A stretch of DNA of 64,000 nucleotides from Darksidea phi (lineage: Eukaryota; Ascomycota; Dothideomycetes; Pleosporales; Lentitheciaceae). The translations under genes and the position numbers were made by a program. The stretch's first letter is position 1. Each line of letters starts with the position of its first letter. This document shows positions 11,227 through 21,491 of this stretch, piece by piece. The stretch is from the NCBI GenBank assembly GCA_030770425.1, contig JASJFT010000134.1, forward strand, positions 1 through 64,000. Direction: 5' to 3'. The notes below the pieces were generated by a model. It had not been told where the DNA came from. It was given only the letters and a program-made list of their open reading frames with translations, and searched no databases.

Positions 11227-12538
11227 ATGTCTTCAGCGCTCTAGCCCCCTCTAACGTATATCAATGACTCCTATAAGAAGTGGGACACGACGATATTTAT
11301 CATCGTCCTACTCATTATTGCGGCCACGATAACTATAGCACGTTTCATACTGTGGTGGAAATCCAGAACTTTTGGTATGGACGACTGGACAATGATCCCG
11401 GCTTTGGTATGACAGCCTCTCCGCCGATTCGAATATCGGTTCTGACTGCGCAGGCCGGTTATCTCGCATATTCGATATTAGGCGTGTATGTAAATGCGCG
11501 AGCTGGGATCGGAAAGCCTCTGTGGGAGGTGTCTATTCAAGAATTTGAGTTATGGGTGAAAGTGAGCATGACCGCAAGCATGTAAATGATAGCAGAGTTG
11601 ACAAAGAGCGCCATCTAGCGTATCCTTCTGTCATGCTTTCTCTATCTACTATCTAGTGGCTTGATTCACATCTCCATCCTCCTCTTCTACGACCGCGTCT
11701 TTTCCAAAACGAACAGGCCTATGCGACTGGCGATACGGATTACGTTGGCTATGACCCTGGTGTACATCATCACCTTCGAAATCTATGCTAGTTTCCTCTG
11801 CAAACCACTCCACAAATTCTGGAAGCCATTCGAGAGAGCTCAGTACTGTGGTGACAACATCATCAAGTGGATATTTGACTCGGCTGTATATGGGTACTCC
11901 TTGATTCTAGACCTTGTTCTCCTAATTCTCCCCGCTATTCCTGTCTTGAAACTGCAACTCTCCACCCCAAAGAAAATTGGGGCTTTGGTCATGTTTGCGA
12001 TGGGAGCCAGGTGAGTAATCCAGTGCCTCCTTATTGTATCTGTGCACGGATCCTAACGCGCCCTGAAGCGCTTGTATCGCCGCCACGTACAAACTAATTG
12101 TCTTCGGTCTGCAATGGGGTCGCATGGGGTATATTGATCCACGCTGTGAGTCACTGCCACAACAATTCATACTCACAGAATCACAGGGGCAAACCAGCAG
12201 CTCAGTCTAGTTATTCCTCCACAATTTGATTCGTACGGCCACACCATGTGGATACCCACGCAAGCCGAACTCTCAGCAGCCATGATTGGCTCATCGCTGC
12301 TCGCATTGAAGCCATATCTTCAACGTTCGATCCGGACAATTACCACTGCGTTGGGTGACATGGTCAGGACCATCAGCTCGAAATCTCAAGCCCCAAAGGA
12401 TTTCGGTCAATTCCCGTCACATCACCAGGTGGGCCTGTTCAGATCCGCTCCACCGACAAGTACGTTCGAATGGATGAATCTAGCACCGCCCTTAACGAAG
12501 AATTTGAGCTTGGCGATCCGGGTCAGAAAAGGACGTGA
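11227..12538 (+). pseudogene. Rhodopsin-like/PTH11-type membrane protein, broken (copy 2)
   Basis: Exon structure copies that of 3790-5061: exons 11227-11406, 11454-11561, 11619-12010, 12069-12145 and 12187 onward. The same family signatures are present (DDWTMIPAL, GIGKPLWE, ISILLFYDRVF, IDPRWANQQ). Two lesions are visible. The in-frame ATG at 11227 is followed by TAG at 11242-11244, codon 6, which a single C-to-T change from CAG would create. Near 12400-12425 the frame shifts: the family-like acidic tail (MDESSTALNEEFELGDPGQ) is read in another frame, ending at TGA 12536-12538. The uncorrected frame ends at 12548. A start downstream of the stop would lose only the extracellular N-terminus, so residual function cannot be excluded. 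Confidence 0.75.
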
Positions 12539-12548
12539 GGCACTCTGA

Positions 12549-13330
12549 ATAGCTATATAGGGGCAATCAATAATCTTTAGCATTTACAGAGTGTCAGATC
12601 GCTTGTGTATTCTAGGATGTAAAAAAGGACTTGTCTGCCAGTGCAACTCAGACTGGAAATGCGCAAATACTTGGGTTGTGGGTCCGGTCTCAAAGCCCAT
12701 TTGAGATTTATGCGCGCTCTGATTTCCGAGATTGAGCTTAGATCCATGCATGATTCGTGGCTTTCAAGATCAGAGCGCACGCCACTTCAGTTAAGACTGT
12801 ATCACCAGATTGATTACCGTACAGCCAGAGGAGGGTGGGGGATGCATCGCCTATCTTTAGAGTTTTTGTGCCACCAAGAATTTCTTCCATTTGTCTCGCT
12901 TTGATACTTTTCCCAAACGAAGGGCTTGTCATCGAAATAACACAGGTTGGCATTTGTAACTCCGTGGCGGTGCAGATTGCCAGCCATGGTGTTTGAAAGT
13001 CAATTACTGCCAAGACTCCGATAATCTGCAGTTACTGGCAGCAATTAAATGAGGCTCTTTAATTGGTTAGAGTAATATTCTTGGCCAGATGATAGCAACT
13101 TTGCTCAAACGCTCCTGGTAGCAACTGCAAATCCCCAGCATGGACTCGGTAAACGTTTTTCCGTGCAAGAAGCCGTTGGCACTTGCAAAAACGGCATCAG
13201 CCGTATCGGGGCAGTTACTGCAGATCATATGGCCGTTAAACTTTCGCTCCGGGCCGTTTGCGATCTTGGCTGCTTTATTGACCGATGCATGCCTTGCATA
13301 TCATCAGCGAACATAGGATAGTTATTGGTT
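12549..13330. other. Intergenic with one unassigned open frame
   Basis: The minus strand at 12738-13013 has an open frame of 91 codons (starting MAVIDFQTPWLAICTATELQ) with protein-like composition. I cannot assign it to a family; it could be an exon remnant. The rest of the interval shows no feature. Confidence 0.3.
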
Positions 13331-13535
13331 ACACCCTACCGCAGGGTTATTCCTATCTGTAGGTGAGCCGACGTTCATATACTGTGCCACAGTAATACAT
13401 TGTACTATTTCCTCAACCGATGCAAGTGCTTCACACCCTACCGCAGGGCTATTCCTATCTGTAGGGTAAGCCAACGTTCATATGCTGTGCCACAGTAATA
13501 CATTGTACTACTTTGTTAACCGATGCAAGTGCTGC
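13331..13535. repeat. Two-copy tandem direct repeat, about 102 bp unit
   Basis: Unit 1 begins at 13331 and unit 2 at 13433, each starting acaccctaccgcaggg and continuing through gttcatatRctgtgccacag to gatgcaagtgct with few mismatches. A truncated third start (acaccctgct) follows at 13536. It lies just downstream of cupin copy B and is non-coding as far as I can see. Confidence 0.85.
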
Positions 13536-13651
13536 ACACCCTGCTAGTCATTAGCGAGCCCAGGAGAATGATTTCCGAGACACTACTGCGGGGCGTTGAC
13601 GATTTATAGGCTAAACTGGCATGTATGAAACCCGAACCAAACACAATCCAC

Positions 13652-14393
13652 CTACGAAGCAGCGAATCTCTTCTGAAAAATGGAGCTTCGCATCCTTTTC
13701 CCCGCCGTGTCCCAATCAGTTGTCCATTCCTTGTAGTACGGTTGATACCCCATAACCCCACCCAGCCATCTCCCTAGCACAACGCCCATTACTCTGGAGA
13801 CAGTCATTCCAAATGGAATGTACCAAGGTAATGCAATGCAAGACCCCCCGGCATCGAACATGGAAAGAATCCGAATAAATTCGATGGCTTGGCCTGTTGA
13901 TATCATCGCGTCCATGTATCGATAGTACTTTTCGTAGAAAATATAGTCCAGCATGCGGGGCCCTTGTGCTGCTGGGCCAGAGAGCAAAAATCTGGTCGTT
14001 TGTTGGTCGGAAGATAAGGGTCCGGGAATTACACGGTTGCGGACCCACGCCTCTACTGGTAGTTCATTCATCCGAGGGAGTCAGGAGGATTCGCTTAGGA
14101 CCCGCGTCGACGTAGAGACTCCCTTCAAGGACTTGGAAATATTCGACCTGCAAATAATGGAAATGAGCAGGGGGTTCGTGTTCTCGAAGACGAAGGAGGT
14201 GCGGGTGATGATCATGGAAGGTGACTTCAAGATTGAAGTTGCGCGTCGGGTGCGGAAGATTACGACACGTGATGGCCCCATCGAAACTGCGAACTACGTC
14301 AATATTTCAGATGGGCGTGGATGCGACAAGGTGCACTTACGCAGAAAAAACTTCCTGTCCTGCTGTAATCGTCTTTGGTCGCGGTGGCGGCAT
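13652..14393 (-). pseudogene. Cupin-domain protein with frameshift (copy B)
   Basis: Exon 1 (14393-14341, ATG at 14393) and exon 2 (14286-13652) give a cupin of about 228 residues if one base is ignored. The beta-barrel part shows PPAHFHYLQVEYFQVLEGSL (HxH...E...G). The C-terminal part has FDAGG, LPWYIPFGMTVSRV and GRWLGGVMGYQPYYKEW, conserved with copy A, including a hydrophobic segment. At about 14063-14075 the frame runs into TGA (TPSDE then stop), while the following residues (ELPVEAWVRNR) are one base out; total exon length is 3n+1. Either a one-base insertion disabled the gene or the base is an assembly error. No function is known to me for this subfamily. Confidence 0.7.
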
Positions 14394-16011
14394 AGCAAAG
14401 GCTGATGGTGAGTGAGATTCGTTATGGGGTATTCACGCTTCCATGCCTCTCTGAGGTCATTGCCCTTATGTAGGCGTTCTCCGTGTAATTTACCAGCTGC
14501 TGTGTCCCAAGACTTAGCCCCCACGCTAGCCGGCGAGTTTCGCTCCAATCACTAAGCCCGGTTCTAGTTAAAAATATATATAAAGAAGTACACAATTTCG
14601 TAAATACTCGGCTGTTTCGAAGGTGCCGCACATAGGTCTCAAGTCATCCTATATACACATACCATCGTCGTCCTGATTTATTTACTCTTCGAGTACCTAA
14701 CGGCCCCACTTTCTTGTAGTATCAAAGGCCCTCGGTGTGGAGCAAACCAAGATTATATATGCGGTAGTGCAGGTGCAAGCTGACAAATGTAGGTCGAGTC
14801 GTGCCTTTCCTCCTTCACTTTGGATGGCAGCCTCGTAAGTCAAAATACGTCGACTGGCGTGGAATCCTTCCCGCCTCTACGCCACTTCCTTGCCGCAGGC
14901 GCCCCGTACCAGGTACATGTCCGAAGGTTTGCTGCGGCGGCGGCACATCGAGGGCTTGCCCCGCCAGCTACCACCTACCTGCAGCCTGCAGGTCACATAG
15001 GCGCTACATTGCAGATGTTAACCTGCGTGTTGCTACCAGCCTGATTGCGAGTGGCCAGTCTTCCAATATGCTTCCCGGAAAGCTAATGCGTATACGGTCG
15101 ATGCTGGTAATGGATTGAAGGGAGCAAGATGTTGGGTAATGTTCGCTGCAGCCCTCGGTTACGTCGCAGTGTAATCGGCGGAGGGCAGAACTTGTGATCA
15201 AACCTCAATTGTGGAAGCGTCAGTAACGGATAGTCACAGCAAAGGGTTCATTTCCCGCAGTGTTGCTGAATGCCATAGGTAGCGTCTTTCTTGGAGTTTG
15301 GGCAAGTTGCCGCGATGACCGGGATCCAGATCCGACAGCCCTAGGCTACAATAGGTATGCGCGCGACCACCACCAAACAAGAGCATGCCGGCTTTCGAAA
15401 GAAGATCAGATCACCTTTGATGTAATAGCCTTTCTCACCGGTGCATTGTATATAGTTGTGGGTATAAATCCGTAGACCTATGGGACGATATGCTTGCCTA
15501 TGATTGGGTATTGAAAGATATGACGCGGCAACTAAGTAGAGACCGCGTAGATATTTCAACTCTACTCGCTACTTAGACATTGAGCTTCGTTGAAAGTACT
15601 CATACTGTTCTCACCAATGCTTGGGACCTGATGTGCCGGCTGGTAGAACCGCTTACAGCTGTCATCAAGGGAGCTGCAAACACGCGACAAGCGCCAAGCT
15701 CTGGGGTACCGGGATCCGCCTTTGACGATGGCTTCGCTCATGGGGGATGCGGCCTCTGAAGAAACACAGGTTACGCTGAAAACTTCTTCAGTTGCTGATA
15801 ATTTCGTCGTTCGCTCCATCTCTCGCGACGACTACGGCCGCGACTTTTGGCGGCACTTTCGCGTGCCAAAGGAAAATCAGAGGGAGCGTCAGTCCATATA
15901 TTGGTGCACAAAGAAGGGGCACGTCCAAAAAGGCCGTTTGTTGACCTTCGCCATCACCCAATTTTTGATACGTCAAGCTGGACTCTGATTCCAAAAGCCA
16001 ACAAGAACAAC
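14394..16011. other. Intergenic, nothing recognised
   Basis: 1.6 kb upstream of both the cupin copy B and the F-box-like gene. Only short, overlapping frames without domain content; a small AT-rich patch at about 14560-14690. Confidence 0.5.
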
Positions 16012-17086
16012 ATGCCCCCAAAAAAGTGCCACCTGCTCAGCCTACCGAAGGAACTTCGTCTCCTAATCTGGTCCTACGTCCTGACGGATCCGTCATTACC
16101 GCGGGCCACATTGGAGATTGACCGAGCGCCCAAAGCCCTGAGCAAGACTTCGCTGCGTTTTCCGCACCCTTGCATTCGAACCACGATCCAGCCAACCAGA
16201 AACACATCGATCAGTATCGATATTCTCGCCACAAACGACTTTATCTACCGAGAAGCTCTCCCAATCCTCCAACACTGTCACGTTTGCTGCTCAGGATCTC
16301 CAAGGCATATTCATGCCGTTCTTGAGCACTCTCTCGTCGTTTGCGCACTCCCATATCCGATTCGTGAAGCTGCGGATCCCCAACGCTATATACGAAACCG
16401 ATCCCTTAAGCCCTTGCAGCCAACCCATGCTGCTAGTGAATTGGGCTATCACCTGCGCACAAGTAGCGAAAATAGAAAACCTGAGAGAAGTTAAGATTGA
16501 AGGCTACACGCCATTCTTTCTTGTGAAGCGCATCAGAGATGGCATTTTGAAACCCCTCCTCAAGATCAAAGCAAAGAAGTCCTTCAGCCCCGAAGTGGAT
16601 GTCGAGGCGCAAGAAGCGCTCAGAGAAGCAGAAAAAGTGCTTGCAGACCAAGCCGAGCTGCGTAGACGCCGTACACTGTACGAAGCTGCAGAGCACGCAC
16701 CAAAAGATCTTCGTAATGAGACGCGGCTTCAGAAAGCAAAGGAAGACAGTTTGGATGCAATTCGGATTCATATGCTGACCCCCAGGACTTTGGAGGCGCA
16801 GATCGGACGTGATATTAGGGACGTGTCGGGACTGCGGCAGTTCGAGCAGGAGCTGCAAGAACACGAAAATTCCAATACGGCGGTGGAAGAGGAGCCGCTG
16901 GGGGAAGTTGACCTGGATCTGGGAGAGTGGGAGGTTGTAGTACTGGACAGTGGGGATGACATAGCGAAAGGGAGTGGGAGTGAGAATGGCCAGAACACGG
17001 ATGATGAGGATGCGTGGACGGATGCAGCTTCAACACTTGTTGAGACTAAAAGTCGGGAACTTTTCGTTCAATGGGACATGATTTGA
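16012..17086 (+). pseudogene. F-box-like protein gene with one frameshift
   Basis: ATG at 16012 opens with LLSLPKELRLLIWSYVL, the N-terminal F-box-like helix typical of fungal proteins with degenerate F-boxes. The following region contains ATNDFIYREALPILQHCHV. Near 16290-16296 the frame changes by one base: the continuation DLQGIFMPFLSTLSSFAHSH reads in the next frame to the stop at 17084-17086. No intron of workable size joins the two. The C-terminal part has a charged helical stretch (EAEKVLADQAELRRRRTLYE) and an acidic tail. If the extra base is an assembly error, the product is about 357 residues and probably acts as a substrate adaptor of ubiquitin ligases; that role is inferred from the motif only. 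Confidence 0.6.
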
Positions 17087-17438
17087 TTTGTTCAAAATAA
17101 TGTTTTTATGTGGTTGTAGGAGCCGGTTCCTTTAGCGAAATGGAAAGTGAGACGCTGATGAATGTCATCATCAACTTGCATTAGCTTCCACCTCCGTCAT
17201 CCCCCACTTCCAAACAATTAGTCGTGTACAATAACCTACTCGAGGATTCGTGACCTGGTTTGAGACTCAATACCCATTTCACTGACTCTCTTCTAACCAC
17301 ATGCGGGAGCCGAACTTCCGCAACACAGGCTCCCTCCGCCATCTAAATCAATCGATCGCAGAACCTTCTACATACATTTGCCTCACTGGAAGCCCCTGAA
17401 GTATTTGAGGGTACTACTTTGGTCTTGGATGATTGTGC
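17087..17438. other. Intergenic, nothing seen
   Basis: About 350 bp between the ends of two converging reading frames; no feature recognised. Confidence 0.5.
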
Positions 17439-18023
17439 CTACAAAACGTTTCTCTGATACCAGCCGGGAAGAGGAGTCACCGCCACAGCATTCATAATCG
17501 TGTTTGTCGGCTCGTTTGAGTCGGCAGCTGTAGCCAGTGTGTGACTCGCATTTTCGGACGTTGGAAGCGCTGGACTATCGGGGGTAGAGCCGCTTGCCGT
17601 CGGCACCATGGTTGTATCTTCACGGTCTGGCATTCCCGTATCAACGCTTGCAGCCCGCTCATGGGGAGCTGGTTGATCTCCTAGTGTAGTATACATAGCA
17701 GATAGGTCACGGCTATCCGATGTTTCCGGTGAGGGTTGGTCTGCGGGGTATAACTGCCAGCCGCCTAGAGTAGAGGGAGCGGCGGGCGACTGGGCATCCC
17801 CAACGGTGTGTGAGCGAGATGGGGATTCATATGGAGTAGCGGGAAGCGTCTCACGAGCAGGCACAGTAGACGTACCGCGGTGGAGGTCCACCCTGTGTGG
17901 CAGAAGCTTTGACCGGACGTAGTCTAGGTCCTCAGCTTCCGCAACCGCAAGCAGAGGCAGGAAATCCTTGACCGAAGAAATAAACTGCTGAGTTAGCTGA
18001 ATCACTAGCAAGATACCCGCCAT
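17439..18023 (-). CDS. Hypothetical protein, low-complexity Ser/Pro/Thr-rich
   Basis: An uninterrupted frame of 194 codons with ATG at 18023. The N-terminus (AGILLVIQLTQQFISSVKDFLPLLAVAEAEDLDYV) is hydrophobic/amphipathic; the rest is rich in Ser, Thr, Pro and Asp and probably disordered. It lies downstream of the Zn2Cys6 regulator on the same strand, but I could not join the two in frame, and the regulator already has a natural-looking end at 18385. It may be an independent small gene, a broken C-terminal exon, or chance. Confidence 0.3.
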   Translation of the reverse strand: MAGILLVIQLTQQFISSVKDFLPLLAVAEAEDLDYVRSKLLPHRVDLHRGTSTVPARETLPATPYESPSRSHTVGDAQSPAAPSTLGGWQLYPADQPSPETSDSRDLSAMYTTLGDQPAPHERAASVDTGMPDREDTTMVPTASGSTPDSPALPTSENASHTLATAADSNEPTNTIMNAVAVTPLPGWYQRNVL

Positions 18024-18384
18024 ACCGCCTCCTCTCTCATGCGAGCACGCGCGTGACTCAGGATCAGTTTATTGGTATTGGAATCCTGCTCGGTGTAAGT
18101 ACTAGTCGCGTTGGAGTGACGATTACCAACCAGAGCAACGGAGCGCATGACGTTGGAGAGGGAGGCGCGGATGAGGACCAGGTGGCGCTATCAATCATGA
18201 CGGTCCTAGGTATTGCGAAGAATCGCGACTTTGCGTTGGCGATAAGGATGTGTAGGATGATTTGAGGATCGGAAAGTACATCCCATATTCTTGCATAAGA
18301 TTCACACTGAGGAGCAGATCGAATGTTATTTCTATACTAGGCGTTTCATTTGTCGACCATTCCTCGAACAGATAGTATCCCCCA
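18024..18384. other. Intergenic, nothing seen
   Basis: About 360 bp between the 194-codon frame and the end of the regulator gene; no feature recognised. Confidence 0.4.
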
Positions 18385-19905
18385 TTACGAACTCTCAGCC
18401 TCGCCCACATCCGAACCCGAAGCTTCAAGAACCATATCCGCGTACCGATGCACCAACTCCTCCAACCGCAAGTGCTCCGAATCGTCCGCACTGTTAAAGA
18501 TCTTGACTGGATATTGACACTGCACATGCCTCACGCGCAGCTTACTTGTAGACAAGTCGTCTTTCCTTATGCTTGTGTACTGATGCAGAATTTCCAACTC
18601 GTCCGGACCCATCTCTTTACAAATCAAGTGGAAGATGGTGCAAGCCAGGTACCAATTCTCTCCCTGGTCGTGAAGACCTTTTGCCGCAAGGATTACTGTG
18701 ATCTGCACCTCCTTCAGCTCTTCCAGAGAGGAGGCAGAGCCGGAACGCTGTAAGGCGTTGAGCCGCTCGAGCCCAAGAAAAGCAAGATAGCTGAGAAAGT
18801 GTGTCATGTACATATCGGATTTGTCGAAACCATGACGCAGGTAGTATAGTCTCAGGATGCTCTCGAGGCATATTTTGGATCTTCTCGCGATCGTGGGCAG
18901 CTCATTCAACAAAGGGGTTCTTTCGCATGGTTCTCCGGTGTTCATGATCGCTTCGCATAGAGTTATCATAACAAAGTGATACAGCGCACTTTGGACATGG
19001 TATCAGTGATAGGTTCTTGAACAGCTTACATCGGTAAACTTGGTGGGAAGAAGAGTGGCTTACTAAAGTTTAAGCTGAAAATGAAAGACGACCTTCCCTG
19101 GTGCTAACTCAACTGGTAGTGCAGAGTACCAATCAAGGAGCTTCGGGATGAATTCGATCAGTTTCTGGGGAGCATTCTTCGCGCTATCCTCTTTATCAAA
19201 GAGATGACGGCCCAGATCGTTGACAATGACAGACAGTTCTGCGCGAGATCTGAAGGTCCGCCCAAAGTCTATGGCAGTCAAAGCGCGGGAGAGAGGATAC
19301 TGCAAATATAATTCGCCGAACCAAGCCGGGTCTTCAGTACAAGAGGGCAACGGTGTCTTCGGTTTTTCCTTCACGAGCCGCGGAATCCTGTAATGATTAT
19401 ATAATATCATGTATGCAATGTTAACACAACGTTCGTGAGCCACGTGGGGGCAAGTGCGACTTACGAACAATAGTAGTAGACACACCACGCTATGAAGCCA
19501 TACGCATGTTTTTTAACTTCAGTCCATGTTTGGCGCGGAAGCCCAAATATGTCCAAGTCGTTCGCCATGATGGCTGCTTGCGCAGCATATGTCATGCCTA
19601 AGTTAGACATGGGATACGCACCATAAAGCGAAAACATTAAAATCCCAGCCTGGGCCTTAGTTATGTGACTCTTGCGGCTTCCCTCTTCCCAAAGTCGCTT
19701 TGCTTCGGCAAGGAATCTATATCCTAGACTATGCGGGTTCCAATATTCGAGACGATCGAGCAGTGCTAGGTGACAATGCTGATAATATTCAAGGTTAGAA
19801 ACTGGTTTTTGTGCCCGTGTACTTTGATCTGCGGATGATCAGGGCAGAAACTTACACAAGCATAGGCCAAGACCACATTGGCATGAAGTGACGAACAGTT
19901 CCTCT

Positions 19906-19979
<74 letters not shown>

Positions 19980-20892
19980 NNNNNNNNNAAAATAAACAAC
20001 CCACGGCCAAACCCCAAATTGGCCTAAGTTACCAAAACTTCCCCTTTTCCCCCCCCCCCCCCCCCCCCCACCCAGCATGTCATCAAGGAATAGATCCTTT
20101 TGCAACGCGGGCCACGATGGATACTCATATTGAAAGTAGAGTTTCAACAGAAGCCTCAAGAGGTCATCATCCACCGATACTTGGGTCCAATCCGAAGGCT
20201 TCACAGCCTCCAGTTTTGGATCAACAATCGTGGCTGATGAATAAGGCTTAAATATTGAGGCCCGTATAGTTCGTTGATGGGTGGAAACGATGAGTCTTGG
20301 CCTTCTGGAACAGTAAATGCTCTTTGATATAGTACGGAGCCGAGAAATTGATTTTCTGCCGATTGCAGGAACGATGGCATTTGGTGTCGGAATGGAAACC
20401 CGAAGCGGAATCTCGTCTCAGGCTCCACGTGTAGTTGCCGAAGAAGATCACCAGCCGTGACGTGGCGTAGGATTGACTCAACGTCGTGGCCTTCACGCAG
20501 GTGCCGGAGAATGGCCTGGGAATCGGCCTCCGGCCGAGAACGCAATGCGTGGATTAATTCTTGCAATAGGCTCTGCGAGTTTTCGGCTTTCTGGGCCCGG
20601 GTTTCCAGGTCATCGTACTTGCGCTTGGCGGGAGTCAGTTCGCAGATGCATCGTGATTGTCTCTTGCTGCACTCGCCGCATTCTGGCTGCGCTGGGTCGC
20701 ACTAAAAGTGTTATCGCGAATTCAACGCCTGTGAATATCTCGGATGAATACCTTGCTTTTCCTAGTCCTGCACGGTGCGCACGCCCCAGGCGTGCGTTTT
20801 CGCTTCGCCGTTCGCGCTTCTGTGAGTTCAGATGGTAGTAGAGGTAGGCCGCCCAGAGGTTTCGGTAGGAGAAGGCGAGACTTGTCGCTCAT
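18385..20892 (-). CDS. Zn2Cys6 fungal transcription factor, interrupted by assembly gap
   Basis: Exon 1 (20892-20752) and exon 2 (from 20701) splice to give a full binuclear zinc cluster, CAPCRTRKSKC followed by DPAQPECGECSKRQSRC (CX2CX6CX6CX2CX6C), preceded by a basic RKRTPGA stretch. A linker follows. After the gap come exons 19909-19856, 19778-19465, 19387-19064 and 18988-18385, which encode the middle-homology (fungal_trans) domain: EYWNPHSLGYRFLAEAKRLW, FIAWCVYYYCS and LDWYSALPVELAPGKV. The protein ends ELVHRYADMVLEASGSD. It is a nuclear DNA-binding regulator; the layout resembles the NirA/nitrogen-assimilation subgroup, but the target is unknown. Two problems: the artefact at 19908-20073, and a probable frameshift near 20247-20256 (GPQYL to KPYSSATIVDP). 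Divergent from the ankyrin gene. Confidence 0.75.
19908..20073. other. Assembly artefact: poly-G, N run, poly-C inside the regulator gene
   Basis: A run of 72 G (19908-19979) is followed by nine N (19980-19988), about 60 bases of other sequence, then a run of 21 C (20049-20069). Reading inward from either flank, sequence fails into poly-G on that read strand. This is what dark cycles give in two-colour short-read chemistry. Conserved transcription-factor residues stop on one side (QKDLFLDDM) and resume on the other (NCSSLHANVVLAYAC). The sequence here should be treated as unknown. Confidence 0.85.
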
Positions 20893-21491
20893 TTTTAGAG
20901 TAAACAACGCGCCAAAGGCCTAGAAAGTTGATGTATAGTAGCAATACGCGGTAGGAGGACGTATGAGGAATTTGACGCGGTCTGGATAGGAGCAAGGGTG
21001 TAAAACTTAAGATGAGATGAATCCTCATACAAAAAAAAAGGCACCTAAAGCGGTTATCCACAAACGATCACCAAAGTCCCTCAGACGGCTGGGGAGACAG
21101 ACGTTTTCTCGTGCCCCTATTGGTTTGAAATTTAGTGCAAGCGCCACTCCATCTGCTAGCACTGTTCGGGGCTGACTAGCAAGGGCCAGGGGTAAATTCC
21201 CTGACATGGCGGAACGTCTCTCTCCCCAGCTGGTCTGAGCTTACTGAGATAACAAGAATCAGGATATTTGATGAGCGCACGGTCCCGCCTTGCCAGCGAA
21301 AGTCTCACTAAGCCGCTGAATTAACCCTAGCCATACAAAGGTTGCCGCGGATATACTATCGGAACTTCTGATCATGCCCGGAAATGGTTTCTGCTAGCGC
21401 GCCCGCCAGGATTCTAGCGCCTTGGCACCTTCCCTGACCTTGTTCCCTTTTTCACAGGCTAATCGCCCACATACCGCTTGACATTCACGAT
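20893..21491. promoter_or_regulatory. Shared upstream region of regulator (minus) and ankyrin gene (plus)
   Basis: 600 bp between two divergent starts. It contains a run of nine A at about 21030; no coding signal, and no operator that I can name. Confidence 0.4.

Noticed and set aside
17439..18023. Fusion of this frame to the Zn2Cys6 regulator
   Set aside because: The regulator has a natural end at 18385 after a family-typical C-terminus, and no in-frame splice connects the two.
19766..20204. Frames with long poly-Pro or poly-Gly and undefined residues
   Set aside because: They are translations of the poly-G/N/poly-C artefact.
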